From an uncultured Prochlorococcus sp. (GTDB taxonomy: Bacteria > Cyanobacteriota > Cyanobacteriia > PCC-6307 > Cyanobiaceae): DNA of 38,300 nucleotides. Below are positions 6,725 to 15,580 of this stretch, one piece after another (positions within the stretch are counted from its first letter, which is position 1; every line of letters starts with the position of its first letter). The DNA lies in contig CACOMD010000010.1 in NCBI GenBank assembly GCA_902628235.1, positions 1 to 38,300 on the forward strand, read 5' to 3'. The position numbers and the translations under genes were made by a program. The notes beneath the pieces are model-generated. The model searched no databases. It was not told the DNA's origin and was given only the letters and a program-made list of their open reading frames with translations.

Positions 6725-8250
6725 TTTAGTAAAGATAAAATATTGATGTGTTTTTTAAATTCATTAGCAAGATTATTAATTATTGCCTCACGTTTAATTT
6801 TATATTGATTATGTTTTTTGTCTAATATTTGAATTCCTTTTTTATCTTTTATTAAATTAAGATAGCTAATTCTCCATTTATCGTTTTCAAATAATCCATG
6901 TATATAACTGCCCGCAATAGATCCTTTCTCTTTTTTATCTATATACCAACCAAGTTTATTTTCTTTAAACATACTTTTTAATTTTTCTTCTCCCTCTTTT
7001 TTCAAAATTTCAGTAATGCCATTATGTATCTCAAATCCCTCAACCTGTGTCACAAAAGGCCAATTTGCATAGCAATTTAATCTTCTTGTAATCTTTGTTT
7101 TCTTGAAAATTGTTTTTAGAGGTAATAGTCCTATACCTTTAATTGATTTATTTTTACTAGAATTTAAACCTTCTTTTGAAAAGGGATCTTCCAAATATTC
7201 TCCAAGCATTTGTAGCCCTCCGCAAATACCTAGGATATTTCCATCTCTTTCTGAATAGTTCTTGATACATTTAATAAGACCGCTATCTCTTAGAAAAGTA
7301 ATATCTTTAATAGTTTGTTTGCTCCCAGGAAGAATAATTAAGTCAAATTCCTGCAAATCTTGAGAATTACTTATCCAATTTAATTTTATTCCTTCTTCAT
7401 TATCTAGAGGGTCCAAATCTGAAAAATTACTTATTGATGGAAATTTTATTATTCCAATCTCTAATTCTGGATTCTTATTAGTTACTTTCCTCTCTAAAAG
7501 ATCTAAAGAATCTTCAGGCGGGAAATTTTCTCTTAAAGATGGAAGTATCCCTAATATTGGAATATTAGTCTTTTTCTCAATCCATTTTTTACCTTCGTCA
7601 AATAAAGAAATATCACCCCTAAAACGATTTATAATTATGCCTTTGATAAGTTTCCTCTCCTCTGGTTTCAACAGCTCTAATGTTCCAATTATTTGAGCAA
7701 AGACTCCACCTCTCTCAATATCTGCAACTAAAATGCAGTTTGCTTCAAGATATCTAGCAATCCGTAAATTGGTAAGATCTCTATGTATTAAATTCATTTC
7801 AACAGGACTCCCCGCTCCTTCAATGATTAAACGGCAATTATCATCCTTGTCTATGATTTTAAACAATCCTTTTTTTATTATTCCCCATCCTGATTGAAAC
7901 CAATTTTGATAATAATTTCTTGCTGTTGTAACACCAACACTTTTCCCAAGATGAATAACTTCACTTGTTGAGTCCCCTTGAGGTTTAAGTAAGATAGGAT
8001 TCATTTCTGAAGAGGGAATCCTACCAGATGCAAATGCTTGTATCGCCTGGGAAAAAGCCATCTCTCCACCTTCCAAATCTACCCAAGCATTGTTACTCAT
8101 ATTTTGTCCTTTAAAAGGGTAAGGGTTTTCACCTAAATCTCTCAAAATTCTGCAAATAGCTGTAACAGTGATTGATTTGCCTACTCCACTTGAGGTTCCA
8201 AGAACCATAATAGATTTCTTTTGCGTTTTTATTTTTTCAGTATTATCCAT
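6721..8250 (-). CDS. cobQ: Cobyric acid synthase CobQ/CbiP
   Basis: Length 509 residues from the ATG at 8250. A longer in-frame version starting at 8349 would overlap maf and add 33 residues unlike the family, so I reject it. The enzyme amidates four carboxylates of adenosylcobyrinic acid a,c-diamide, using ATP and glutamine, late in cobalamin synthesis. The N-terminal ATPase domain has VLGTSSGVGKS. The C-terminal glutamine amidotransferase domain has the nucleophile Cys in GICGGLQMLG and the catalytic His in SYIHGLFEN. It is divergent from maf with a 68-base gap and coupled to the downstream 2Fe-2S protein. Confidence 0.95.
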   Translation of the reverse strand: MDNTEKIKTQKKSIMVLGTSSGVGKSITVTAICRILRDLGENPYPFKGQNMSNNAWVDLEGGEMAFSQAIQAFASGRIPSSEMNPILLKPQGDSTSEVIHLGKSVGVTTARNYYQNWFQSGWGIIKKGLFKIIDKDDNCRLIIEGAGSPVEMNLIHRDLTNLRIARYLEANCILVADIERGGVFAQIIGTLELLKPEERKLIKGIIINRFRGDISLFDEGKKWIEKKTNIPILGILPSLRENFPPEDSLDLLERKVTNKNPELEIGIIKFPSISNFSDLDPLDNEEGIKLNWISNSQDLQEFDLIILPGSKQTIKDITFLRDSGLIKCIKNYSERDGNILGICGGLQMLGEYLEDPFSKEGLNSSKNKSIKGIGLLPLKTIFKKTKITRRLNCYANWPFVTQVEGFEIHNGITEILKKEGEEKLKSMFKENKLGWYIDKKEKGSIAGSYIHGLFENDKWRISYLNLIKDKKGIQILDKKHNQYKIKREAIINNLANEFKKHINILSLLN

Positions 8251-8318
8251 ATTTGAATTGATAAATGATTTTATATTTATTAGGCTAAATATTAAACTAT
8301 AAATAAATTTAGTTAATC

Positions 8319-8945
8319 GTGTTAATTCTAGCTTCAACTTCGATATCAAGGAAAAATTTACTAAAAAATTCAGATATAAATTTTATCCAATTGTCTAGTT
8401 TCTTTGACGAGTCTTTAGTAGTAGAAAAAAATATAAAAGATTTAGCTCTTAAATTATCTTTTTCAAAAGCTGAAGTAATTAAAAATAAAATAAAAGAAAT
8501 TAATTTAAGAGAAAAGTTACAACTTACTTCTTTTGAGATTCTTGGATGTGATTCTATTTTTGAGTTTAAGGGAAAAGCTTTAGGAAAACCAATTGATAAA
8601 GAGGATGCTTATCAAAGGTGGTTAGAGATGTCTTCAAATTATGGATTTTTGCATACGGGTCATACACTTTTATTTTGTGAATTGATAAATGAGAGTAAAA
8701 GTATTATTTTAAAAAAGGAGGTTAAAAAAACAATAAGTTCAAAAATATTTTTTGCAAACTTACAAAATAAAGAAATATCTAAATATATAGATACTCTTGA
8801 ACCTCTAAATTGTGCAGGGGGGTTTGCCTTAGAAGGCAAAGGTGGGAAATTTATCGAAAAGATAGATGGATGTTTTAGTAATGTTATGGGTTTAAGTTTA
8901 CCTTGGCTAAGAAAAGAACTACTTGAAGAAGGCATTATGGCATAA
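8319..8945 (+). CDS. maf: Maf-family nucleoside triphosphate pyrophosphatase
   Basis: Length 208 residues, GTG start. The N-terminal [15 protein letters not shown] matches the family substrate-binding loop (usually ILASxSPRR, here with Ile-Ser in place of Pro-Arg). Other conserved elements are SKAEVI, the catalytic Asp region [21 protein letters not shown], and the C-terminal [16 protein letters not shown]. Maf proteins hydrolyse non-canonical or modified NTPs to monophosphates; which nucleotide this one prefers cannot be told from the sequence. The starts of maf and cobQ face apart, and maf converges on psbC with a shared terminator. Confidence 0.92.
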   Translation: MLILASTSISRKNLLKNSDINFIQLSSFFDESLVVEKNIKDLALKLSFSKAEVIKNKIKEINLREKLQLTSFEILGCDSIFEFKGKALGKPIDKEDAYQRWLEMSSNYGFLHTGHTLLFCELINESKSIILKKEVKKTISSKIFFANLQNKEISKYIDTLEPLNCAGGFALEGKGGKFIEKIDGCFSNVMGLSLPWLRKELLEEGIMA

Positions 8946-8975
8946 AAAAACCCCTGCTTAGCAGAGGTTTTTTTT
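8944..8975. terminator. Shared terminator of maf and psbC
   Basis: Seven A (8944-8950), CCCCTGC (8951-8957), loop TTA, GCAGAGG (8961-8967), eight T (8968-8975). The stem has one C-A mismatch. A on one side and T on the other suit termination in both directions between convergent genes. Confidence 0.85.
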
Positions 8976-8990
8976 GATTAAATAACAGTT

Positions 8991-10373
8991 TTAATCTAAA
9001 TCAGGCATTTCTAATGCTGGTTCGTCATTTCTGTCGATACCTTTTTCGAATCCAGCAGCAGCAGCTCTAGCTCTTCCAGCATGCCATAGGTGTCCTATGA
9101 AAGTGAACCATCCTAGGAAGAATTGAGCAGCAGCTAACCATTGTCTTAAGTTAACAAAGTTAACAGCATTAGGCTCAGTAATAATTCCACCAACAGAGTT
9201 AATAGAAGCATTAGGAGCGTGAGTCATGTATTCAGCAGCTCTTCTTACTTGCCAAGGCTGAATATCATTTTGGATTTTTTCAAGACTTAATCCATTTGGG
9301 CCTCTAAGTGGCTCTAACCATGGACCTCTAAAATCCCAAAATCTCATAGTCTCTCCACCGAAAATAATTTCTCCAGTGGGTGATCTCATAAGATATTTAC
9401 CAAGTCCTGTAGGACCCATTGTTGAACCAACATTAGCTCCTATTCTTTGGTCTCTAACTAGGAAAGTGAAACTCTGAGCTTGTGAAGCTTCAGCGTTTGT
9501 AGGACCGTAAAATTCTGAAGGATAAGCAGTATTGTTGAACCAAATAAATGTTGAAGCAATAAAGCTTGCTACACATATTCCGCCCAAAGCGTAACTTAGT
9601 AAACCTTCACCGTTCCAAATGAATGCTCTTCTAGCCCAACCAAATGGTTCGGTAAAGATATGAAAAATGCCACCGATAATAGCAGTTACACCTACATATA
9701 CGTGTCCACCAACAATGTCTTCCATAGAGTTAACACCTATGATGGAACCAGAACCTCCCCACGGGGATCTAAAAAGATATCCAAGAATTATACGAGGATC
9801 TAAGGTTGGGTTTATAAGTCTAACCTCTCCACCACCAGGAGCCCATGTATCATACGCTCCGCCGATGAAACACCAGTTTAAAGACCAAGCAAGTGCACCT
9901 ACTCCAAGAACAATCAAATGATATCCAAGGATATTTGTCATTTGATTTTTATCTCTCCAGTCAGTGGAGAAGAATGGGAAATCTTGCTCAAGCTTTTCTG
10001 GACCAGCTAAAGAGTGATAAATACCTCCAAAACCAAGTACAGCTGAAGCAATTAAGTGTACAACTCCTGCTTGGAAGAAAGGCATTATGTCAGTAACTTC
10101 TCCACCAGGACCAATACCATAGCCAAACATCGCTACATGAGGCATACATATTAAGCCTTGCTCCCACATAGGTTTATCAAAGGTGAAGTGATTAACTTCA
10201 AATAACATCATTGCGCCAGCCCAGAATACAATAAGACCAGAGTGAGCAATGTGAGCTCCAAGTAAACGACCAGATAAATTAATTAGTCTGGCGTTACCCA
10301 CATACCAAGCGTAACCAGTTTCTTCAATACTCTGGTTTGGAGCTCTTAGTAAATTATTAAAGGGCGTTTCCAC
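8991..10373 (-). CDS. psbC: Photosystem II CP43 chlorophyll-binding protein PsbC
   Basis: Length 460 residues from the GTG at 10373. CP43 is an inner antenna of photosystem II with six membrane helices and a large lumenal loop. Visible hallmarks are [20 protein letters not shown] near the N-terminus and, in the lumenal loop, [14 protein letters not shown], whose Glu and Arg contact the manganese cluster. The GTG is preceded at 9 bases by GAGGAGG, which decides the start; a TTG at 10400 would give 469 residues but has no such site. The gene overlaps the psbD end by 17 bases, the classical psbD-psbC arrangement, so both are co-transcribed. Confidence 0.98.
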   Translation of the reverse strand: METPFNNLLRAPNQSIEETGYAWYVGNARLINLSGRLLGAHIAHSGLIVFWAGAMMLFEVNHFTFDKPMWEQGLICMPHVAMFGYGIGPGGEVTDIMPFFQAGVVHLIASAVLGFGGIYHSLAGPEKLEQDFPFFSTDWRDKNQMTNILGYHLIVLGVGALAWSLNWCFIGGAYDTWAPGGGEVRLINPTLDPRIILGYLFRSPWGGSGSIIGVNSMEDIVGGHVYVGVTAIIGGIFHIFTEPFGWARRAFIWNGEGLLSYALGGICVASFIASTFIWFNNTAYPSEFYGPTNAEASQAQSFTFLVRDQRIGANVGSTMGPTGLGKYLMRSPTGEIIFGGETMRFWDFRGPWLEPLRGPNGLSLEKIQNDIQPWQVRRAAEYMTHAPNASINSVGGIITEPNAVNFVNLRQWLAAAQFFLGWFTFIGHLWHAGRARAAAAGFEKGIDRNDEPALEMPDLD

Positions 10374-11433
10374 GTGGAAGAACCTCCTCAGGGAATACAA
10401 AGTTTTCGTGTGGCTGATCCACAGATGACATCCATGCTCTCATACCTTCGTTCAAAAGTATATTTTTTGTATAGAAAGTTTCAAACTCTGGATCTTCTGC
10501 TGCACGGATTTCTTGGCTTACAAAATCATAAGCTCTTAAATTAAGTGCAAGTCCAACAATACCAATAGATGAAGTCCACATACCCATTACAGGAACAAAC
10601 AACATTAAGAAGTGGAGAAATCGCTTGTTAGAAAAAGCGATACCAAAAATCTGGCTCCAAAATCTATTCGCTGTAATCATAGAATAGGTTTCTTCTTCTT
10701 GTGTAGGATCAAAAGCTCTAAAAGTAGTACTTTGAACTTTTCCATCTGTGTAAATACTTGAATCTTCGTAAAGTGTATTTTGGACTGTTGCACCGTGAAT
10801 AGCACATAATAATGCACCACCAAGAATTCCAGCTACACCCATCATGTGAAAAGGATTAAGTGTAATGTTGTGGAAACCTTGGATAAATAAGATGTAACGG
10901 AAAATAGCAGCTACACCAAACGAAGGTGCAAAGAACCAGCTATGTTGTCCTAAGGGATAGATAAGGAAAATACTTGTAAATACAGCAATTACAGCTGAAA
11001 AAGCTAGTGCGTTGTAAGGTCTAATACCAACAAGTCCTGCAATTTCGAATTGACGAAGCATAAAGCCAATAAGGCCAAATACTCCATGTAATGCAACGAA
11101 GTTCCATAAGCCTCCAAGTTGTAGCCATCTTACAAAGCTACCTTGGGCTTCTGGACCCCATAAAAATAGAAGACTGTGACCCATGGCATCTCCAGGGGTA
11201 CTAACAGCTGCTGTTAAAAAGTTACAACCTTCAAGGTAGGAGCTTGCTACTCCATGTGTGTACCAAGAGGTTACAAATGTTGTTCCGGTAAACCATCCAC
11301 CAATTGATAAAAATGCACATGGTAGAAGCAATAATCCGGACCAACCAATAAATACAAACCGGTCGCGCTTTAACCAGTCATCAAGGACATCAAACCATCC
11401 TCTTTGTGGTGCGCTTCCAACGGCGATCGTCAT
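10357..11433 (-). CDS. psbD: Photosystem II reaction-centre protein D2 PsbD
   Basis: Length 358 residues, slightly longer than the usual 352-353. D2 binds P680, a pheophytin, the plastoquinone QA and the non-haem iron in the thylakoid membrane. Conserved parts are [21 protein letters not shown], the redox-active tyrosine in [18 protein letters not shown], the chlorophyll-ligand His in [16 protein letters not shown] (whose second His is an iron ligand), and the QA-site and iron-ligand His in [12 protein letters not shown]. It begins with ATG and MTIAVG as usual. It heads the psbD-psbC operon and carries an HLR1-like element upstream, which suggests light-responsive control. Confidence 0.99.
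   Translation of the reverse strand: MTIAVGSAPQRGWFDVLDDWLKRDRFVFIGWSGLLLLPCAFLSIGGWFTGTTFVTSWYTHGVASSYLEGCNFLTAAVSTPGDAMGHSLLFLWGPEAQGSFVRWLQLGGLWNFVALHGVFGLIGFMLRQFEIAGLVGIRPYNALAFSAVIAVFTSIFLIYPLGQHSWFFAPSFGVAAIFRYILFIQGFHNITLNPFHMMGVAGILGGALLCAIHGATVQNTLYEDSSIYTDGKVQSTTFRAFDPTQEEETYSMITANRFWSQIFGIAFSNKRFLHFLMLFVPVMGMWTSSIGIVGLALNLRAYDFVSQEIRAAEDPEFETFYTKNILLNEGMRAWMSSVDQPHENFVFPEEVLPRGNAL
10381..10390 (-). promoter_or_regulatory. Strong Shine-Dalgarno site for psbC inside psbD
   Basis: On the minus strand TGAGGAGGTT, with GAGGAGG at 10389-10383, stands 9 bases before the GTG at 10373. It lies within the last codons of psbD and lets ribosomes start psbC independently or by re-initiation. 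Confidence 0.85.
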
Positions 11434-11478
11434 GAGAAAACGTTTTTAGCTTCGGGATACGCTGAGACTTTAACAAAG

Positions 11479-11484
11479 ATTATG
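11479..11484 (-). promoter_or_regulatory. Possible -10 element of psbD
   Basis: CATAAT on the minus strand is one base from TATAAT. It would set the transcription start near 11472, giving a 5' leader of about 39 bases. There is no good -35, as expected of an activated promoter. Confidence 0.4.
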
Positions 11485-11509
11485 GGTAAAGTGGGGAAAT
11501 ATTTTTATA

Positions 11510-11527
11510 TATGAAACGCCTTGTAAA
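11510..11527 (-). promoter_or_regulatory. HLR1-like (RpaB-type) element upstream of psbD
   Basis: On the minus strand TTTACAAG-GC-GTTTCATA fits two TTACA-type half-sites separated by two bases, with 14 of 16 defined positions matching the HLR1 consensus. With the -10 at 11484-11479 it sits about 38-55 bases before the transcription start, a place suited to activation. RpaB binding is inferred from family knowledge. Confidence 0.5.
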
Positions 11528-11554
11528 GCTTTCCTAACTTTTTTTATAAAAATT

Positions 11555-11568
11555 GAGTATTAATACTC
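11555..11568. repeat. 14-bp palindrome between psbD and ycf4
   Basis: GAGTATTAATACTC is a perfect dyad without spacer. It could be an operator for either divergent gene. GTA and TAC are only four bases apart here, so it is not an NtcA site. Confidence 0.35.
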
Positions 11569-11618
11569 GGTCTTAATTTGTTAGATTGTAAACATTAGTA
11601 ATTTTATAGATGTTGTTA

Positions 11619-12176
11619 ATGGACTCAGATTTTCCCTCCTCATCCAAAATTGAACAAAAGATTAACGGCTCCAGGAAATTATCTAACTACTTAATTGGAG
11701 GAATGTTAACAATTGGAGGAGTTGGTTTTATTCTCGCTTCATTATCAAGTTATACAGGAAAAGATCTATTGCCTCTAGGTAATCCATCAACTCTATTATT
11801 TGTACCTCAAGGTCTAATAATGGGGGCATATGGAGTTATTGCAAATCTTTTAAATTTATATCTTTGGTATATCGTTTATATAAATTTTGGCTCGGGTTTT
11901 AATAGTTTTGATAAAGCTTCCAAAACTGTAATTATTAATAGAAAAGGATTATTTAAAGAAATAGATGTTAAGGTTAGATTCGATGAAATCAAATCAGTAA
12001 AACTGGATATTAGCGAAGGCTTTAATCCGAGGAGAAGAATTGGGTTGGTTTTAAAGGGTAGAAAGAAAATATTGCCATTAAGTAGCTCAGGAGATTTAAA
12101 ACCTCTGTTAGAAGTAGAGGAAGAGGGAGCAAGGTTAGCTAAGTTTCTAAGTGTAAATTTGGAGGGAATAAAATAG
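11619..12176 (+). CDS. ycf4: Photosystem I assembly protein Ycf4
   Basis: Length 185 residues from ATG at 11619; an ATG three codons earlier (11610) is also possible, and no ribosome-binding site separates them. I chose the shorter form because MDSDFPSSSKIEQKINGSRKLSNY resembles the family N-terminus. Two membrane helices follow (about residues 22-42 and 63-85), then a soluble stroma/cytoplasm-side domain with the conserved ISEGFNPRRRIGLVLKGRK and EEEGARLAKFLSVNLEG. Ycf4 is a thylakoid scaffold for assembling photosystem I. It shares a gap with the divergent psbD. A 14-bp palindrome (11555-11568) lies upstream. Confidence 0.95.
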   Translation: MDSDFPSSSKIEQKINGSRKLSNYLIGGMLTIGGVGFILASLSSYTGKDLLPLGNPSTLLFVPQGLIMGAYGVIANLLNLYLWYIVYINFGSGFNSFDKASKTVIINRKGLFKEIDVKVRFDEIKSVKLDISEGFNPRRRIGLVLKGRKKILPLSSSGDLKPLLEVEEEGARLAKFLSVNLEGIK

Positions 12177-12226
12177 ATTTATTAAGAAAATTTTCTAGTA
12201 ATTTTTTATATGTTTTTCTGTTCTTA

Positions 12227-12823
12227 TTGATCAATTGCTGCGGTTATAAAAATAAAGAAAATAGTCAATATTATTGTGAAAAACTTAATCTTAAATGTAA
12301 TACAAAAGAAAATATAGTCTTTTTTTATACTTCTAAAGGGACAATGAAGATCCAATTATTTGCAGAGTCACATCCTGTTACAGTGGCTAATTTCATATCT
12401 AAAGTAAAAAATAATTTTTATATAAACAAAAAATTTTACAAAATAATAAATTATTCAAGTAATAAGTTAATCCACAACGGATTAAATAAAGTAAATGATC
12501 TAGGACAGAGGTATATTAGGGATCTTGAAAATTTTGACTCAATTCCTCTTGAAATTAAATTAAATAATAATGATCCTATTTATGAAACTCCCATCATAAA
12601 TCCTTTAGAGATAAAAAATTTGCGTCACAAATTTAAAAAAGGATCTTTATCTATGGTAAGAATAAGTAAAAAAAGATCATCATCGACTGAATTTTTTTTC
12701 ACATTAAATAATTTTCCAGAGTTTGATGGTAGGTACTCTATCTTTGGAAAAGTTATAAGTGGTTCTGATATTTTAGAAAAAATTGATAAAAATGATTTGA
12801 TAAAAAAAATTGAGTTTTATTAA
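12227..12823 (+). CDS. Degenerate cyclophilin-like protein, probable lipoprotein
   Basis: Length 198 residues from a TTG, the first usual start codon after a stop at 12140. The fold is that of cyclophilin peptidyl-prolyl isomerase: [29 protein letters not shown], then [31 protein letters not shown]. The active-site block is altered: the usual FHRVI is FYKII, so the catalytic Arg and the preceding His are gone. Isomerase activity is doubtful. The frame stays open back to 12143; an ATA at 12173, 7 bases after GGAGG and overlapping the ycf4 stop, would add 18 residues and create a lipoprotein signal ending in LLINC. It converges on ilvH, the two stop codons overlapping. Confidence 0.75.
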   Translation: MINCCGYKNKENSQYYCEKLNLKCNTKENIVFFYTSKGTMKIQLFAESHPVTVANFISKVKNNFYINKKFYKIINYSSNKLIHNGLNKVNDLGQRYIRDLENFDSIPLEIKLNNNDPIYETPIINPLEIKNLRHKFKKGSLSMVRISKKRSSSTEFFFTLNNFPEFDGRYSIFGKVISGSDILEKIDKNDLIKKIEFY

Positions 12824-13344
12824 ACATCAAAACTATATTTATTAATCTTTAGCATTTCAGTATTAACTCCTGATGATCTTTTTAATGCTATTTTACCCGT
12901 TCTTGCAATCTCTAAAATCCCATATGGCTCGAGTAATTTTTCTAAAGCAACTAATTTCCCTGGGTCTCCCACTACTTCAAGGGTAAGAGCAATATCGGAT
13001 ACATCTACCACTTTTGCTCTGAAAACTTGAACAAGTTCAAGGATTTTGCCTCTTGTTTCTTCTTTACTTGATACCTTAAGTAGCATTAATTCTCTTTCTA
13101 CTGCGGCAAGGTTGGATAGATCTGCGACTCCAAGAACGTTAAATAATTTATTGAGCTGTTTTGTCATTTGTTGTAAAGTCTGATCGTCTCCTTCTACTAC
13201 CATTGTCAATCTTGATATCCCTCTGGTTTCAGCAGGCCCTACAGCCAGACTATCGATATTAAATCCTCTTCTCGCAAATAATCCGGAGATTCTGCTTAAG
13301 GCTCCTGATTCATCTTCAACTAAGACTGACAATGTGTGTTTCAT
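12820..13344 (-). CDS. ilvH: Acetolactate synthase small (regulatory) subunit
   Basis: Length 174 residues, the family's usual size. The N-terminal ACT domain ([33 protein letters not shown] split over residues 1-33) binds valine, and the C-terminal domain (about residues 85-160) contacts the large subunit. It raises activity of the IlvB catalytic subunit and gives valine feedback in branched-chain amino acid synthesis. The large subunit is not in the window. The start codon overlaps the stop of the upstream alpha/beta hydrolase as TAATG, so the two are probably translated in sequence. Its stop overlaps that of the convergent cyclophilin-like gene. Confidence 0.96.
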   Translation of the reverse strand: MKHTLSVLVEDESGALSRISGLFARRGFNIDSLAVGPAETRGISRLTMVVEGDDQTLQQMTKQLNKLFNVLGVADLSNLAAVERELMLLKVSSKEETRGKILELVQVFRAKVVDVSDIALTLEVVGDPGKLVALEKLLEPYGILEIARTGKIALKRSSGVNTEMLKINKYSFDV

Positions 13345-14288
13345 TATTTTTTAATTGTTATTTCTTCAATCCATTCGTTGGATATCTCATTAAAGAGTTT
13401 AGGATCCTCATCATGAACACAATGACCTGAATTTGGTATTACTTTTAATTCTACCCATGGAAAGAGTTTTGCAATCCTTTTCCCGTAATTTAATGGTATA
13501 AATTTATCTTTTTCCCCCCATATTAGAAGAAAAGGCACTGTCTTTATTTCACAAATAACTTTTAATAAAAAAGATGATTTTAATTTATTTGATCTAGTGG
13601 CCATCCCTAAGCACATTGCTCTTAGTGCTTTTGCAGCAGATGGCCTTTTAGAAGGGATGCTAATTAAATTAAATAATTCTTTATCGATAAATTCTTTTTT
13701 TTCATAAGCGAAATTTAAAAAATAATAAATTAATTTAAATTTATCTATTACAAACAATACAAATTCTATTGGGAGTAAACTTACAAATAATTTTATTAAT
13801 TCATATTTAATAGATTTAAATTTTGATCCGTCTTTAGAACAATTAATATTGATATCTATTGGGTCAGGTAATGGAGAGGCAATTATTCCAGAAATTTCTT
13901 CTGGAATGGATACCGCAGAAGTTAATGCTACTAGTCCTCCAAGAGAATTACCTATTATAACTATTTTGTTTGTATTTATTGGTCTTATAATATCAGTTAT
14001 AAAATCTGCAACTTGATCGCACCATATTCCATTATCTAATTTGCCAATTTCTTTTATACCTGGTTGATCAGATTGTCCGAAGCCCAAAAGATCCATAGAA
14101 TAAACTGAATAACCATTTTTTGCAAAATTTTTAATATTTTTCCTCCAATGATTACTGTTTGCTCCAAAACCATGTAAAAAAAGCAAGGGTGTATTTTCTT
14201 TTTCGTTTTCTACAAACCATGCAATTTTAAATCCATTCCAAATCCAATAGTTGCAGCTTTTATTCTTTGTAGATATTTTTAAGATCAT
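13344..14288 (-). CDS. Alpha/beta hydrolase
   Basis: Length 314 residues. The oxyanion-hole motif is [14 protein letters not shown] (about residues 35-48), the nucleophile is S115 in [12 protein letters not shown], the acid is the Asp in [12 protein letters not shown], and the His is in [12 protein letters not shown] cap domain of about 70 residues, rich in Lys, Leu and Phe, lies between the nucleophile and the acid. No signal peptide is apparent, so it should be cytoplasmic. The pattern is close to the epoxide hydrolase/haloperoxidase-like group common in cyanobacteria; the substrate is unknown. It is the first gene of a pair with ilvH, though no functional link is obvious. Confidence 0.88.
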   Translation of the reverse strand: MILKISTKNKSCNYWIWNGFKIAWFVENEKENTPLLFLHGFGANSNHWRKNIKNFAKNGYSVYSMDLLGFGQSDQPGIKEIGKLDNGIWCDQVADFITDIIRPINTNKIVIIGNSLGGLVALTSAVSIPEEISGIIASPLPDPIDININCSKDGSKFKSIKYELIKLFVSLLPIEFVLFVIDKFKLIYYFLNFAYEKKEFIDKELFNLISIPSKRPSAAKALRAMCLGMATRSNKLKSSFLLKVICEIKTVPFLLIWGEKDKFIPLNYGKRIAKLFPWVELKVIPNSGHCVHDEDPKLFNEISNEWIEEITIKK

Positions 14289-14315
14289 CTAACAAATAAA
14301 ATTTCAATGTATTAG

Positions 14316-14335
14316 TAAATTAATTAATTAATTTA
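14316..14335. repeat. 20-bp AT palindrome upstream of petM
   Basis: TAAATTAATTAATTAATTTA is a perfect palindrome made of repeated TTAA units in the gap between the hydrolase and petM. It may only reflect low complexity. Confidence 0.3.
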
Positions 14336-14405
14336 AAAGTTATACATATTATCTATCTTTAAATAAAATAAATGCAATAATAAAAATATACAAATCTTGT
14401 TATTG

Positions 14406-14504
14406 ATGGCTAAAGAAATTTTTAGCATAGCTGCTGTCTTTTGGGTTTTAATACCAATTGGTTTAATAGGGGGAGCTCTTCTTTTAAAATACCAAGGTGA
14501 TTAA
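14406..14504 (+). CDS. petM: Cytochrome b6f complex subunit 7, PetM
   Basis: A 32-residue gene: [17 protein letters not shown] followed by [16 protein letters not shown] single hydrophobic helix spans about residues 5-27, and the C-terminal LLKYQGD matches the LLKxQG ending of PetM. PetM is a small one-helix subunit at the edge of the thylakoid cytochrome b6f complex. It reads in the same direction as ycf39, 58 bases downstream, so the two may share a transcript. There is no strong ribosome-binding site before the ATG. The assignment rests on the size, the helix and the C-terminal motif. Confidence 0.88.
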   Translation: MAKEIFSIAAVFWVLIPIGLIGGALLLKYQGD

Positions 14505-14562
14505 TTCTCGCGAAATTGCTTTAAAGTAAGTTAATGTCTGAAGGTTAAGTAAATTCATTAAT

Positions 14563-15525
14563 ATGAAGATTCTTTTAGTTGGAGCTACTGGCACTCTTGG
14601 GAGACAAATAGCTAAAAAGGCTGTTCAAGAAGGTCACGAAGTTAGATGCATAGTTAGAAATCCTAGGAAAGCATCTTTCTTACAAGAATGGGGTTGTGAA
14701 TTAACGAAAGGAGATTTACTAATTAAAGATGATATTACTTATGCACTTCAGGATATAGAGGCAGTTATTGATGCTGCCACATGTAGACCAGATGATAGTA
14801 AAAGTATTTATGAAACTGATTGGGAAGGAAAGTTAAATCTTTTTAATCAATGTGAACAAAAGGGTGTAAAGAGAATTATTTTCTTATCAATACTTCTTAC
14901 TGAAGAATTTAGAAATGTGCCTTTAATGGATGTCAAATTTTGTACAGAAAAACTTTTAGAAAAATCAGAATTTAACTACACCATATTTAAATGCGCAGCT
15001 TTCATGCAAGGAGTTATTGGCCAATTTGCAATCCCTATCTTAGATAGTCAGGCAGTTTGGATGAGTGGTGCACCTACCAAAATCGCTTATATAAACACTC
15101 AGGATATGGCAAATATTATAGTTTCTTCTATTGATAATTCAAATACATTTAGATTGTCACTTCCACTTGTGGGTCCTAAAGCTTGGAATCCAAATGAAAT
15201 AATTTCGTTGTGTGAAAAATATAGTAATAGAAAAGCAAAAATTTTTAGAGTAGCTGATTTTATACTTAAAGCTACTCAGTCTGCAGTTTCTTTTTTTGAA
15301 GACTCTTTAAATGTTTCAGAGAGGCTCGCATTCGCTGAAGTAACCAGTAGCGGAAAAGAATTAAATGCTGATATGTCAAAAACTCTTGAATTGCTAGAGA
15401 TGAAAAATTCTGATCTGACTTCTCTTGATAATTATTTGAAAGAATACTACGAGCAAATATTAAAGAGATTAAAAGAAATGGAGGTCGATCTGGATTTAGA
15501 AGAGAAAAAAAGATTACCATTTTAA
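14563..15525 (+). CDS. ycf39: Ycf39-type NAD(P)-binding photosystem II assembly factor
   Basis: Length 320 residues, an atypical short-chain dehydrogenase of the NmrA-like group. The N-terminal nucleotide-binding motif is ILLVGATGTLGRQIAKKA. VIDAATCRPDDSKSIYETDWEGKLNLF and the following KGVKRIIFLSIL are typical of Ycf39/HCF244. Ycf39 works with high-light-inducible proteins in chlorophyll delivery to newly made D1. The catalytic Tyr-x3-Lys of true dehydrogenases is absent, as expected. It stands 58 bases after petM. The C-terminal 60 residues are charged and helical. Confidence 0.92.
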   Translation: MKILLVGATGTLGRQIAKKAVQEGHEVRCIVRNPRKASFLQEWGCELTKGDLLIKDDITYALQDIEAVIDAATCRPDDSKSIYETDWEGKLNLFNQCEQKGVKRIIFLSILLTEEFRNVPLMDVKFCTEKLLEKSEFNYTIFKCAAFMQGVIGQFAIPILDSQAVWMSGAPTKIAYINTQDMANIIVSSIDNSNTFRLSLPLVGPKAWNPNEIISLCEKYSNRKAKIFRVADFILKATQSAVSFFEDSLNVSERLAFAEVTSSGKELNADMSKTLELLEMKNSDLTSLDNYLKEYYEQILKRLKEMEVDLDLEEKKRLPF

Positions 15526-15527
15526 AG

Positions 15528-15555
15528 TTGCATTAAAATATAAATATAGTATATT
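15528..15555 (+). promoter_or_regulatory. Possible promoter of the 70-residue gene
   Basis: TTGCAT (15528-15533), a 16-base spacer and TATATT (15550-15555) lie about 26 bases before the ATG at 15581. The match is only fair and begins three bases after the ycf39 stop. Confidence 0.3.
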
Positions 15556-15580
15556 TGTACTAAAAATACTATTAACATTG

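Noticed and set aside
8251..8349. 33-residue N-terminal extension of CobQ
   Set aside because: It would overlap the maf start, has no family match, and the ATG at 8250 fits the normal CobQ length.
8660..8935. 91-residue open frame antisense to maf
   Set aside because: Shadow of maf, which has clear family motifs.
9667..10096. Two open frames (84 and 67 residues) antisense to psbC
   Set aside because: They mirror the strongly conserved psbC codons, and no start signals support them.
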